Source of the DNA: Pseudomonas sp. G34
Lineage (GTDB): Bacteria; Pseudomonadota; Gammaproteobacteria; Pseudomonadales; Pseudomonadaceae
NCBI RefSeq assembly: GCF_031119625.1
Contig: NZ_JAVHZV010000010.1
Span: forward strand, 62,001-126,000
Length of the DNA stretch: 64,000 bases
Reading direction: 5' to 3'
Position 1 is the stretch's first letter. Each line of letters starts with the position of its first letter. Of the stretch, positions 8,472 through 19,045 are shown piece by piece. The notes below the pieces were generated by a model. The model made no database searches, was not told the origin of the DNA, and saw only the letters and a program-made list of their open reading frames with translations. The position numbers and the translations under genes are program-made.

Positions 8472-10001
8472 TCAGGCCGTCGCGCGGCGCATGCTCAGCG
8501 CACGGCCCTCGAGCCGGCGGGTCAGGCCATGGCGTTCGATCAGCAGCGCACCACCTTGCTGCTCGGCGGCGCGGCCCCAGTCGTCGAGCAGCTCCATGCA
8601 GGCATGGTCGACATAGCTGAGGTTGTCGAGCGGCACATGCAGGCGGGTGGTCGGCGCAATGCCTTCCAGCACGCTGGCCAGGTGCGGCACCTTGAGGAAG
8701 GTCGCCGAGCCGGTCAGGCGCAGCTCCGCTTCGTCGGGGCCGATCTCGCTGAGGCTGACCTTCAGGCGCGAGGCCTTGCCGGCCAGCTTGACCAGGGTCA
8801 GGGCGAAACCGATCAGTACGCCGGTCAGCAGGTCGACGGCGACGATGCCCAGGGCGGTAGCCGCGTAGATGAACACCGGGGCGCGGCCATAGCGGCCCAG
8901 GCTGCGGATGGCCTTGATGTCGACCAGCTTGAAGCCGGTGTAGACCAGCACGCCACCCAGGCAGGCGACCGGGATGCTCTGCAGCACAGCCGGCAGCAGC
9001 ATGACGAAGGCCAGCAGCCAGGCACCGTGGAAGATGGTCGACAGGCGGGTGCGGGCGCCGGCCTGGACGTTGGCCGAGCTGCGCACGATCACCCCGGTCA
9101 TCGGCAGCGCACCGAGCACGCCACAGAGCATGTTGCCGATACCCTGGGCGGACAGCTCACGATCCAGGTTGGAGCGCGGGCCGTTGTGCATGCGATCCAC
9201 CGCCGCAGCGGACAGCAGGGTTTCGGCGCTGGCGATAAAGGCCACCACCACCGCCGCCAGGATGATCTGCGGGTTGGCCAGGTTGAACAGATCCGCCGGT
9301 TGTATCCAGTCGATGGCATCGCTCAGGTTTGCCGGTACCTCGACCCGCGCCACACCCAGGCCCAGCCACAGGCTGATCAGGGTCATCAGCGTCACGCCGA
9401 TCAGCGCGCCGGGCAGAAAGCGCAGGCCCTGGGGGCGCAGCTTGTCCCACAGGAACATGCAGCTGATGGTGCCGAAACCCAGCAACGCCGCGGCCAGGGC
9501 ACTACCGCCACCGAGGCCGGGGATGGCCCGGCGCAGGGTGTCGGGGAACGCCAGCAGGTTGTCCAGGCCGGACGCCTGGGGCTTGACGTCGAACATCACG
9601 TGAAACTGCGAAAGCACGATGAGGATGCCGATACCGGCGAGCATGCCGTACACCACCGCCGGTGCGGTGACGCGGAACCAGCAGCCCAGGCGCAGGCGCC
9701 CGGCAACCAGTTGCAGCAGGCCGGCGAGCAGCAGGATCGGCCCGAGCATGGCGATGCCATGGGTGCGTACCAGTTCGAACACCAGTACCGCCAGGCCGGC
9801 AGCCGGGCCGCTGACCTGCAAGGGCGAGCCGGCCAGCCAGCCGACCACCAGGCCACCGATGATACCGGTGATCAGGCCCTTGGCCGGCGGCATGCCGGAA
9901 GCGATGGCGATACCCATGCACAGTGGCAGGGCGACGAGAAATACCACGATGGATGCCAATGCATCCCGGGGTAGAGCGGCTTTGAATGAAGCGAGGGTCA
10001 T
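8472..10001 (-). CDS. SulP-family anion (bicarbonate/sulfate) transporter
   Basis: 509-aa inner-membrane transporter with the SulP core (about residues 10-400, some 10-12 spans, conserved start LASIVVFLVALPLCMGIAIASG and GPAAGLAVLV) and a C-terminal STAS domain (about residues 415-500). SulP proteins carry sulfate, bicarbonate or dicarboxylates. The beta carbonic anhydrase gene just upstream on the same strand (200-base gap) suggests bicarbonate as cargo. The same gene pair exists as PA0103-PA0102 in P. aeruginosa. Confidence 0.9.
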   Translation of the reverse strand: MTLASFKAALPRDALASIVVFLVALPLCMGIAIASGMPPAKGLITGIIGGLVVGWLAGSPLQVSGPAAGLAVLVFELVRTHGIAMLGPILLLAGLLQLVAGRLRLGCWFRVTAPAVVYGMLAGIGILIVLSQFHVMFDVKPQASGLDNLLAFPDTLRRAIPGLGGGSALAAALLGFGTISCMFLWDKLRPQGLRFLPGALIGVTLMTLISLWLGLGVARVEVPANLSDAIDWIQPADLFNLANPQIILAAVVVAFIASAETLLSAAAVDRMHNGPRSNLDRELSAQGIGNMLCGVLGALPMTGVIVRSSANVQAGARTRLSTIFHGAWLLAFVMLLPAVLQSIPVACLGGVLVYTGFKLVDIKAIRSLGRYGRAPVFIYAATALGIVAVDLLTGVLIGFALTLVKLAGKASRLKVSLSEIGPDEAELRLTGSATFLKVPHLASVLEGIAPTTRLHVPLDNLSYVDHACMELLDDWGRAAEQQGGALLIERHGLTRRLEGRALSMRRATA

Positions 10002-10201
10002 GGTGCGGTCTCCTGCAGATCCAGCGCACGAAAAGTCATGACGATGAGCGGGGGCTCACCATCAGCAGGTGTAAGGCAGTCAAAACCCAAGAGGCTTGTT
10101 GCAGGGCAAGCCAGCAACAAGCCCGAAAACGGCTGTCGATTGTGGGCGGTTGATCCGCGGGTCGATTCATGGCCACCGGGTGACGTCCTGTCGTAAGTGT
10201 T

Positions 10202-10933
10202 TTACGAGGCCAGGTAACGGGCTCGTGGGCTGGCACTGGGGGTGGTTTCGCCATCGAGGGGCAGGAACTCGCCACGCTCGGCGTCGTACGCCTTGATGGT
10301 GCAGTTCTCGATGTCGTAGACCCAGCCATGAATGAACAGCTGACCGCTGGCCAGGCGTGCCGCCACGGAGGGATGGGTGCGCAGGTGATCGAGCTGGGCG
10401 ACCACGTTCTCTTCGGTCAATACGCCCAGGGTGGAGTGATCGGCGCAGCCACAGTTATCGGCCACCACGGTCTTGGCCACTTCGGCGTGGCGCAGCCAGG
10501 CCTTGACCGTCGGCATGCGCTCGATGCTCTGTGGGTTGAGCACCGCCTTCATGGCGCCACAGTCGGAGTGGCCACAGATGATGATGTGCTGCACGCCCAG
10601 GCCCATCACCGCATATTCGATGGCGGTGGAAACGCCGCCGTTCATCTGGCCATAGGGCGGCACCACGTTGCCGACGTTACGGGTCACGAACAGCGAGCCG
10701 GGGTCACTCTGGGTGATCAATTCGGGAACGATGCGCGAATCCGCGCAGGTGATGAACATGGCCTGCGGGCTTTGCTGACGGGCCAGTTTGCTGAACAGCT
10801 CGCGCTGCTCGGGGAAGACATCGTTGCGAAAACGCTGAAAGCCATCAAGCAGGGTCTGCAGGGCCTCGTCTGCACGCTGCTTGCCGGCTGCGGTGGGTGT
10901 GGCGGATCGAATGGAACGGATGCGCTCGCTCAT
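10202..10933 (-). CDS. Beta-class carbonic anhydrase (copy 1, SulP-linked)
   Basis: 243-aa beta carbonic anhydrase interconverting CO2 and bicarbonate. Zinc ligands and the Asp-Arg dyad are visible: C63-A-D65-S-R67, H122 and C125 (GHSDCGAMKA). Also present are GGVSTAIEYAV and the C-terminal FIHGWVYDI. It lies upstream of the SulP gene, suggesting a CO2-hydration and bicarbonate-transport unit. It is strikingly similar to the second copy at 22854-23579, with long identical stretches and differences concentrated at the two ends. Confidence 0.95.
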   Translation of the reverse strand: MSERIRSIRSATPTAAGKQRADEALQTLLDGFQRFRNDVFPEQRELFSKLARQQSPQAMFITCADSRIVPELITQSDPGSLFVTRNVGNVVPPYGQMNGGVSTAIEYAVMGLGVQHIIICGHSDCGAMKAVLNPQSIERMPTVKAWLRHAEVAKTVVADNCGCADHSTLGVLTEENVVAQLDHLRTHPSVAARLASGQLFIHGWVYDIENCTIKAYDAERGEFLPLDGETTPSASPRARYLAS

Positions 10934-11299
10934 GGTGCCTCCTGGTTTTCAGTCGTGATATTGACTTGCCATCTAGTGGCAGTTTGCTTCGTGACTATAT
11001 GGTCACATCGCAGACGAACTTAACCATAAAGGCTTAAACCAACCTTAATCGCAAGAAATGCGGCAGATATCGATAGCGTATTTGTAACTGCATGCCACGC
11101 TGGCCAGATCGGGAAACCCAGCAAGCAACCGCTCTAGAACGGGCGTTATAACGACCCATCTAAAAACGCACAGATGTCCTGCGTGTTACAGCGCGGTGCC
11201 GTTCATCAGCAAGCAGGCACGCGGCAATAGTCATCAGCCGGGAGGATCGGCAGCTCGCACACGCCTGTGTGCGAGCTGCCTGGGGGTGCCTTGCAGCGG
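10934..11299. other. Intergenic stretch between carbonic anhydrase 1 and pgi
   Basis: 366 bases without a convincing gene. The part next to the carbonic anhydrase (about 10940-11110) is AT-richer than its surroundings and probably holds that gene's minus-strand promoter. The part next to pgi holds a perfect 14-bp palindrome (11249-11280). Open frames here have no ribosome binding site or recognisable domain. Confidence 0.6.
11249..11280. repeat. Perfect 14-bp inverted repeat downstream of pgi
   Basis: GGCAGCTCGCACAC (11249-11262), 4-base loop GCCT, GTGTGCGAGCTGCC (11267-11280). It lies 20 bases past the pgi stop codon. No T-run follows on the minus strand, so it is a stable 3' mRNA hairpin or a Rho-assisted terminator rather than a textbook intrinsic one. 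Confidence 0.7.
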
Positions 11300-12964
11300 T
11301 CAGCCGCGGTGACGGCCGCGGAAGAAGTCGATCAGGCCCTGGGTGGAGCCGTCCTCGGCGGCGACTTCGTCGCTGCCGACCATGCGCGAGTAGACGCCCT
11401 TGCCCAGCTCCTTGCCGAGTTCGACGCCCCACTGGTCGAAGGCGTTGTTGCCCCAGATGACGCTCTGCACGAACACCTTGTGCTCGTACATGGCGATCAA
11501 TGCGCCGAGGCGGCGGGGGCTGACGCGCTCCATCACCAGGGTATTGCTCGGCCGGTTGCCGGGAATCACCTTGTGCGGTGCCAGGCGCTGCACGTCTTCT
11601 TCGCTCATGCCCTTGGCACGCAGTTCGGCCTCGGCCTCCTCGCGGGACTTGCCGAGCATCAGCGCCTGGCTCTGCGACAGGCAGTTGGCGTACAGCCACT
11701 GGTGGTGGTCGGCAACCGGGTTGTAGCTGCTCACCGGGACGATGAAATCCGCCGGGATCAGCTGGGTGCCCTGGTGCAGCAACTGGTGGTAGGCGTGCTG
11801 GCCGTTACAGCCCACACCGCCCCAGATCACCGGCCCGGTGGCGACGCTGACCGGCTGGCCATCGCCACGCACGCTCTTGCCGTTGGACTCCATGTCCAGC
11901 TGCTGCAGGTGCTTGGTGATGTTACGCAGGTAGTGGTCGTACGGCAGGATGGCGTGGCTCTGGGCATTCCAGAAGTTGCCGTACCACACCCCGAGCAGGG
12001 CCAGCAGCACCGGCATGTTCTCCTCGAACGGCGCGGTCTTGAAGTGCTCGTCCATGCGGTAGGCGCCAGACAGCAGCTCCTTGAAGTTGGACATGCCGAT
12101 GGACAGCGCAATCGGCAGGCCGATGGCCGACCACAGCGAATAGCGGCCGCCCACCCAGTCCCACATCGGGAAGATGTTTTCCTCGCGGATACCGAAGCTC
12201 ACTGCCGCCTCGCGGTTGCTCGACACGGCGATGAAGTGGCGGTACAGCTCGGCTTCCGAACCGCCCTGGGCCAGGTACCAGCCACGCGCCGCCTGGGCGT
12301 TCTTGAGGGTTTCCAGGGTGCCGAAGGACTTCGACGAGACGATGAACAGGGTGGTCTCGGCGCGCAGCTTGGCGACCAGTTCGTGGAATTCGCTGCCGTC
12401 GATATTGGCCAGGTAGTGGCAACGCACGCCGCGCTGGGCGAACGGCAGCAGCGCCTCGGAGACCAGTTGCGGGCCGAGGAAGGAGCCGCCGATGCCGATG
12501 TTCACCACGTCGGTGATCGGCTTTTCGGTATAGCCGCGCCACAGGCCATTGTGGATGCGCCCGACCAGCTCGGTCATCTGCTGCAGCACGCGCTGCACCT
12601 CGGGGATGATATCCACGCCATCGACTTCCACCTTGTCGCCCAGCGGGCGGCGCAGCGCGGTGTGCAGGGCCGGGCGCTGCTCGGTGTTGTTCAACAGCTC
12701 ACCGTCGAACAGCGCGCGGATGCCCTTTTCCAGCCCCACTTCGCGGGCCAGGTTGACCAGCAGCTCGCGGGTCTCGGTGTTGATCAGGTTCTTCGAGTAG
12801 TCCAGGAACAGCCCGCAGCCACTCAGGCTGAAGGTCTCGAAGCGCTTGGGGTCGGCGGCGAAGGCCTGGCGCATGCTGAAGCTGGCGAGGCGCTCGCGGT
12901 GGGCGACCAGGGCCTGCCAGCTCGGCAATTGGGTGACATCCAGCGATGAAGAAAGATACGGCAT
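11300..12964 (-). CDS. pgi: Glucose-6-phosphate isomerase
   Basis: 554-aa phosphoglucose isomerase interconverting fructose-6-phosphate and glucose-6-phosphate. Family signatures are visible: [38 protein letters not shown] and, near the C-terminus, [16 protein letters not shown]. Full length for the family, with a clear AAGGAG-type site before the ATG at 12964. It sits 113 bases downstream of mtlZ on the same strand, directly continuing the mannitol route (mannitol to fructose to fructose-6-phosphate to glucose-6-phosphate). Confidence 0.97.
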   Translation of the reverse strand: MPYLSSSLDVTQLPSWQALVAHRERLASFSMRQAFAADPKRFETFSLSGCGLFLDYSKNLINTETRELLVNLAREVGLEKGIRALFDGELLNNTEQRPALHTALRRPLGDKVEVDGVDIIPEVQRVLQQMTELVGRIHNGLWRGYTEKPITDVVNIGIGGSFLGPQLVSEALLPFAQRGVRCHYLANIDGSEFHELVAKLRAETTLFIVSSKSFGTLETLKNAQAARGWYLAQGGSEAELYRHFIAVSSNREAAVSFGIREENIFPMWDWVGGRYSLWSAIGLPIALSIGMSNFKELLSGAYRMDEHFKTAPFEENMPVLLALLGVWYGNFWNAQSHAILPYDHYLRNITKHLQQLDMESNGKSVRGDGQPVSVATGPVIWGGVGCNGQHAYHQLLHQGTQLIPADFIVPVSSYNPVADHHQWLYANCLSQSQALMLGKSREEAEAELRAKGMSEEDVQRLAPHKVIPGNRPSNTLVMERVSPRRLGALIAMYEHKVFVQSVIWGNNAFDQWGVELGKELGKGVYSRMVGSDEVAAEDGSTQGLIDFFRGRHRG

Positions 12965-13077
12965 GAAGACTCCTTGGTTCGGGCCAGCCAGGCTTGCCCC
13001 GCGAATTCGATTACATGCCGTAGGTTGTATGGCGTTGGCAATACTGCGTTGAAAATTGCCTACCGCGCCTTACATCC

Positions 13078-14025
13078 CTAAACGGCCTGGTTACTCTGCA
13101 ACTCATGGCGATACGGCAACTGCGGGCCAACCCGTGAACAGGTCAACGCCGCGGCCTGCACCGCGAAATCGAGCATCGCAGCGAGCGCCTCACGCGACAA
13201 TGCCGCCAGGCCAGCCGGGCTGTCCAGCCCATGCTGCACCAGGTAGGCGATGATCGCCGCCTGGAAGGTATCGCCGGCGCCCACGGTGTCACGGGTGACC
13301 ACCTGGCGTGCCGGCACCGACCAGTTCCCGTGCTGCCGGCTGAACACGCTCGCCCCTTCGCTGCCGCGGGTCAGGAATACCACCTGGCAACGCTGGGCCA
13401 GCCAGCGCTCGATGCTCGTCGACGGGGGAACGCCGGGATACAGCAGCTCCAGGTCCTCCTCGCTGACCTTGATCAGATGCGCGTGGGCGGCAAAAGATTC
13501 AATTCGCTGGCGCCAGCGCTCGATATCGGGCGCCGGATTGAGGCGCACGTTGGGATCCAGGCTGATCAGCCGCCGCCCGCTTTCGCGCTCGACCAGCGCC
13601 AGCAGGGCGTCGCCGACCGGCGGCACCACCAGCGAATAGGAGCCGACATGCAGGCCACTGACCGTCTCGTCGAGCACCGGCAGGTGCGCGGCCAGCAGCT
13701 GGCGATCAGCGCAGCCTTCGCCGCGGAACATGTACTGCGGCGAGCCCTGGGCATCCAGGGCGACCATGGCCATGGTGGTCGGCGAATCGCTGGCGACCAG
13801 GTAACGGTCACTGACGCCCTCCTCATCGAGCACCTGGCGCAGGCGCTGGCCGAGATAGTCGCTGGAAATACCCGCGAACAGCGCCGACTCGACGCCCAGT
13901 CGGCGCAAACCGACCGCCACGTTGAACGGCGAGCCGCCGGCCAGGGCCTTGAAATTCAGCTCGCTGCTGCGCTCGCCGGGGTTGCAGAAGAAATCGAACA
14001 GGGCTTCGCCGCATACCAGGTACAT
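13078..14025 (-). CDS. mtlZ: Fructokinase MtlZ (PfkB family)
   Basis: 315-aa ribokinase-family sugar kinase phosphorylating fructose made by MtlD. The N-terminal sugar-site motif is LAGGSPFNVAVGLRRLG (about residues 29-45), and the C-terminal DTVGAGDTF carries the catalytic Asp and anion hole. Last gene of the mtlEFGKDYZ order known in P. fluorescens. A 70-base gap separates it from xylB/mtlY upstream. Confidence 0.93.
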   Translation of the reverse strand: MYLVCGEALFDFFCNPGERSSELNFKALAGGSPFNVAVGLRRLGVESALFAGISSDYLGQRLRQVLDEEGVSDRYLVASDSPTTMAMVALDAQGSPQYMFRGEGCADRQLLAAHLPVLDETVSGLHVGSYSLVVPPVGDALLALVERESGRRLISLDPNVRLNPAPDIERWRQRIESFAAHAHLIKVSEEDLELLYPGVPPSTSIERWLAQRCQVVFLTRGSEGASVFSRQHGNWSVPARQVVTRDTVGAGDTFQAAIIAYLVQHGLDSPAGLAALSREALAAMLDFAVQAAALTCSRVGPQLPYRHELQSNQAV

Positions 14026-14095
14026 GGGATCTCCGCGTCACGGAACAGGCGCATTCGCGCTGGGAAAGGGCCGGCGGCAGCGCCACCGGATCGGA

Positions 14096-15580
14096 TTATT
14101 GCAGCCCGCGCACCTGCTCGCGATAGCGCTGGTAGACGGCCTCGTAGGCGCGACTGCGCAATTGGTCGGGCTCGGCGCCGCGGCTGTGATCGAAGCTCAC
14201 GCAACGCTGGCACAGCGCATCCAGGCTCAGCGCCTCGCCGTGCCCATGGCTGACGCACCAGGCCGCCTGGATTGCCGCGCCGAGCGCCGCCGCCTCGGTG
14301 TGCTGCGGGCAGGCCACGGGCGCGCCCATGATGTCGGCGACGATCTGCCGCCAGGTCGCGCTCTTCGCGCCACCGCCGATCAGGCGGATGCTGTCGCTGC
14401 GAATGCCGCTGGCGCGCAGCAGGTCGAGGCCGTAGCGCAGGCCGAAGGTGGTGCCCTCCACCACGGCACGGCAGAGGTTGGCGCGGGTCAGGTTGTCGGT
14501 CGTCAGGCCGTGCAGGCTGGCGGTAGCCAGGGGCAGCGCCGGCACCCGCTCGCCATTGAAGAACGGCAGCATCAGCACGCCGCCGGCGCCGATGGGAGCC
14601 TCGCCAACCAGGGCGCCGAAGGTCTCGACATCCAGCCCCAGCAACTCGCGAATCACGCCGCTGGCATTGGTCAGGTTCATGGTGCAGATCAGCGGCAGCC
14701 AGCCGCCGGATGACGAGCAGAAGGTCGCCACCTGCGGGTGCACGCTGACTCGCGGTTGCTCGGCATAGGCATACACCGTGCCCGAGGTGCCGAGGCTCAT
14801 GGTGATGGCGCCCGGCGCAATATTGCCGGTGCCGATGGCGCCCATCATGTTGTCGCCACCGCCGCTGGCGACCTGCGCCCTGGGGTTGAGGCCCAGGCGC
14901 TCGGCGACCTGCGGGCGGAGGGTGCCGACACAGCGCTGCGACTCGATGAGCTGCGGCAAGGCCCGCACCAGGGCGCCGTCCGGGTCGATCAGCTCCAGCA
15001 GTTCGGTGTCCCAGGTGCGCGTACGCACGTTGAAATAGCCGCTGCCGGAGGCATCGCCGTACTCGGCGCAGGCGCGCCCGGTCAGCCAGTAGTTCAGGTA
15101 GTCGTGGGGCAGCAGGATATGGGCGATGCGCGCGAACACCTCGGGGTGATGGTCACGGGTCCACAGCAGTTTCGACACCGTGTAGCCCGGCGCGATGGCC
15201 ACGCCGAGGCGCTCCAGCGAGCCATTGTCGCCGCCGAGGAACTCCAGCAAATGGGCGTTCTCGGCAGCCGACTCGGTGTCGCACCACAGCTTGGCCGGGC
15301 GCAGCACCTCACCCTTGGCATCGAGCAGCACCAGGCCGTGCTGCTGCCCGGACACGCCAATGCCGAGGATCTCGCTGCCTGCCACCCCGGCCTGCTGCAG
15401 GGCCTGGGCGGTGGCCTGCTCGAAGGCCAGCAGCCAGTCGGCCGGATCCTGCTCGCGGCGCCCATTGGGGCCACTGATCAGCCGGTGCGCCGCGCTGCCC
15501 TCGCCCAGCACCTTGCCGCTGTGGCTATCGAGGATCAGCGCCTTGGTGCCCTGGGTGCCGCAATCGATGCCGAGGTACAT
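14096..15580 (-). CDS. mtlY: Xylulokinase MtlY
   Basis: 494-aa FGGY-family carbohydrate kinase. The N-terminal ATPase motif is DCGTQGTKALILD (residues 6-18). The xylulokinase motif GVSGQQHG and the C-terminal LIGGGAKSATWRQIVADI are present. In the polyol operon it phosphorylates D-xylulose made from D-arabitol by the broad-specificity dehydrogenase next door. Starts 3 bases after the mtlD stop on the same strand. Confidence 0.93.
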   Translation of the reverse strand: MYLGIDCGTQGTKALILDSHSGKVLGEGSAAHRLISGPNGRREQDPADWLLAFEQATAQALQQAGVAGSEILGIGVSGQQHGLVLLDAKGEVLRPAKLWCDTESAAENAHLLEFLGGDNGSLERLGVAIAPGYTVSKLLWTRDHHPEVFARIAHILLPHDYLNYWLTGRACAEYGDASGSGYFNVRTRTWDTELLELIDPDGALVRALPQLIESQRCVGTLRPQVAERLGLNPRAQVASGGGDNMMGAIGTGNIAPGAITMSLGTSGTVYAYAEQPRVSVHPQVATFCSSSGGWLPLICTMNLTNASGVIRELLGLDVETFGALVGEAPIGAGGVLMLPFFNGERVPALPLATASLHGLTTDNLTRANLCRAVVEGTTFGLRYGLDLLRASGIRSDSIRLIGGGAKSATWRQIVADIMGAPVACPQHTEAAALGAAIQAAWCVSHGHGEALSLDALCQRCVSFDHSRGAEPDQLRSRAYEAVYQRYREQVRGLQ

Positions 15581-15583
15581 GGT

Positions 15584-17059
15584 TCAGTCACCCAGGAGGG
15601 TCTGCAGGGTGCGCGTCACGCCCAGCTTGCGCAGGCTGTCGTAGCACAGCTCGAAGGCGGTAACGAAGGCCGCCGACTGGGGGATGGCATTGCCGAAGAT
15701 CACCTCGACGCCCAGTACCCGCTCGCGCACCTTGTCGTCGTCGGCCACCAGGGCCTGGCAGAACTCGGCGCGCGGATCGGGAATCCGGTAGCTGGTGCCG
15801 GTCTCGTCGACGCCCTTGAGGTACAGCGCCCAGGCCGCCACCACCAGGGCGGCGCGCTCCAGCGGCCGGCCGTCGTCGATCAACCGGTTGAGGGTCGGCA
15901 CGATGAACTTGGGAAACTTCGACGAGCCGTCCGAGCACACGCGCTCGAGCTGGTCGGCGATGGCCTGGTTGGAGAAGCGCTCGATCAGGGTGTCCTTGTA
16001 ACCTTGCAGATCGATGCCGGGCACCGCTGCCAGCTGCGGGGTCACGTCCTGATCCATGAAGGTGCGCACGTAGCGACGCAGCAGTGGATCGTTCATGGCC
16101 TGGTGAACGGTGCGGTAGCCCTTGAGAAAGCCCAGGTAGGTCAACGCCAGGTGGCTGCCGTTGAGCAGCTTGATCTTCATCTCCTCGTAGGGCGTGACGT
16201 CATCGGTGAACTGCACGCCAACCTTTTCCCAGGCCGGCCGGCCGTTGACGAACTTGTCTTCCAGCACCCATTGCAGGAACGGCTCGCAGACCACCGGCCA
16301 GGCGTCCTCGATGCCATGGCGCTCGGCCAACTGGGCGCGATGGGCATCGCTGGTCATCGGCGTGATGCGGTCGACCATGGCATTGGGAAAGCTCACGTGG
16401 CTGTCGATCCAGCTCGCCAGCTCGTGGTCGGCCAGGTGGGCGAAGGCCAGCAGCGCCTTGCGGGTCACCGCGCCGTTGTGCGGCAGGTTATCGCAGGACA
16501 TCAGGGTGAATGCCGGCGTGCCGGCGGCGCGGCGCTTGGCCAGGGCCGCGCACAGGAAACCGAACACGCTGCGCGGTGCCTGCGGGTGCGCCAGGTCATG
16601 CTGGATGTCCGGCAGGTGGGCCATGAACTCGCCGGTGCTGTCGTCGATGCAGTAGCCGCCTTCGGTGATGGTCAGCGAGACGATACGGATCGCCGGGTCG
16701 GCCAGCTTGTCGATCAGCGCCGCCGGTGAATCCTCGGCCAGCAGCATGCCGTTGATGGCGCCGACCACGCGCACCTCCAGGCCCGGCTCGTCGCCGAGTA
16801 CCAGCATGGTGTAGAGGTGATCCTGCGTGGCCAGCGCCTGCTGCATGGCGCGGTCTTCACGGCGCAGGCCGACGCCACAGATGCCCCACTCCTGGGCTTC
16901 GCCGCGGTTGAGCAGGGCTTCGGTGTAGATCGCCTGGTGGGCGCGGTGGAAGCCGCCGACACCAATGTGGGCGATGCCCTGGCGCACGGTCGAGGGGTCG
17001 TAAACCGGCACTTCGACTTCCGGGGCCAGTGCAGCGAGATTCTTGCGATTCAGTTTCAT
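15584..17059 (-). CDS. mtlD: Mannitol 2-dehydrogenase MtlD
   Basis: 491-aa NAD-dependent polyol-specific long-chain dehydrogenase/reductase oxidising D-mannitol to fructose (also arabitol and sorbitol in relatives). The N-terminal dinucleotide-binding segment includes IAHIGVGGFHRAHQA. The family's catalytic K-x4-N-x2-H motif reads KIKLLNGSH. Full length. Lies 17 bases after mtlK, within the operon. Confidence 0.95.
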   Translation of the reverse strand: MKLNRKNLAALAPEVEVPVYDPSTVRQGIAHIGVGGFHRAHQAIYTEALLNRGEAQEWGICGVGLRREDRAMQQALATQDHLYTMLVLGDEPGLEVRVVGAINGMLLAEDSPAALIDKLADPAIRIVSLTITEGGYCIDDSTGEFMAHLPDIQHDLAHPQAPRSVFGFLCAALAKRRAAGTPAFTLMSCDNLPHNGAVTRKALLAFAHLADHELASWIDSHVSFPNAMVDRITPMTSDAHRAQLAERHGIEDAWPVVCEPFLQWVLEDKFVNGRPAWEKVGVQFTDDVTPYEEMKIKLLNGSHLALTYLGFLKGYRTVHQAMNDPLLRRYVRTFMDQDVTPQLAAVPGIDLQGYKDTLIERFSNQAIADQLERVCSDGSSKFPKFIVPTLNRLIDDGRPLERAALVVAAWALYLKGVDETGTSYRIPDPRAEFCQALVADDDKVRERVLGVEVIFGNAIPQSAAFVTAFELCYDSLRKLGVTRTLQTLLGD

Positions 17060-17076
17060 GGGGCGATTCCTGCGCG

Positions 17077-18183
<1,107 letters not shown>

Positions 18184-18201
18184 GGCTCTTGATCCTTCTT
18201 G

Positions 18202-19035
18202 TTATTTCACAGCGCCGAACGACAGGCCACGCACCAGCTGCTTCTGGCTGATCCAGCCGAAGATCAGAATGGGCGCGCAGGCGAGGGTCGAAACGGCGGA
18301 AAGCTTGGCCCAGAACAGGCCTTCGGGACTGGAGTAGGACGCCACCAGCGCGGTCAGCGGCGCGGCGGCGGAGCTGGTCAGGTTGAGCGACCAGAACGCC
18401 TCGTTCCAGCACAGGATCAGCGACAGCAGCATGGTCGAGGCCAGGCCGCCACGGGCGATGGGCAGCAGCACGCGGACGATTTCCTGCCAGGTGGTGGCGC
18501 CATCCAGGCGCGCCGCTTCGAGGATCTCGCCGGGGATGTCCTTGAAGTAGGTGTACACCATCCACACCACGATCGGCAGGTTGATCAGGGTGTAGATGAC
18601 GATCAGCGCGATGCGCGAGTCGAGCAGGCCGAACTGCTTGGCCAGCAGGTAGATCGGCACCAGCACGCCCACCGGCGGCAACATCTTGGTGGACAGCATC
18701 CACAGCAGCGTGCCCTTGGTGCGCTTGGTCTCGAAGAACGCCATCGAGTAGGCCGCCGGCACCGCGATGAGCATGCACAGGAGGGTTGCCGAGAAGGAGA
18801 TCAGCACCGAGTTCCAGGCGTAGGCGAAGTAGTCGCTGCGCTCGTTGATGTGCAGGTAGTTCTCCAGGGTCGGCGTGAAGATGAACTGCGGCGGCGTGGC
18901 GAAGGCATCCAGCTCGGTCTTCAGGCTGGTCAGCACCATCCAGAAGATCGGGAAGAAGATCAGCGCGGCCACGGCCCAGGCCAGCGTGCCGACCAGCACG
19001 CTCTGCAGGCGACGGGACTGTTTGAGTGTCAGCAT
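18202..19035 (-). CDS. mtlG: Polyol ABC transporter permease MtlG
   Basis: 277-aa MalG-type permease with six membrane spans. The EAA loop near residues 175-195 (GEILEAARLDGATTWQEIVRVLLP) docks on MtlK. Separated by 18 bases from mtlK and 10 bases from mtlF. Confidence 0.93.
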   Translation of the reverse strand: MLTLKQSRRLQSVLVGTLAWAVAALIFFPIFWMVLTSLKTELDAFATPPQFIFTPTLENYLHINERSDYFAYAWNSVLISFSATLLCMLIAVPAAYSMAFFETKRTKGTLLWMLSTKMLPPVGVLVPIYLLAKQFGLLDSRIALIVIYTLINLPIVVWMVYTYFKDIPGEILEAARLDGATTWQEIVRVLLPIARGGLASTMLLSLILCWNEAFWSLNLTSSAAAPLTALVASYSSPEGLFWAKLSAVSTLACAPILIFGWISQKQLVRGLSFGAVK

Positions 19036-19045
19036 CTCGGCGCCC

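Noticed and set aside
8421..9974. A 517-codon frame opposite the SulP gene, and similar long frames opposite pgi, tctA and prlC
   Set aside because: Same antisense artefact of high GC; no family features in any of them.
14738..16729. A 663-codon plus-strand frame across mtlY and mtlD
   Set aside because: It is antisense to two well-conserved enzymes, and composition (Ala/Gly/Gln/His runs) is that of a shadow frame.
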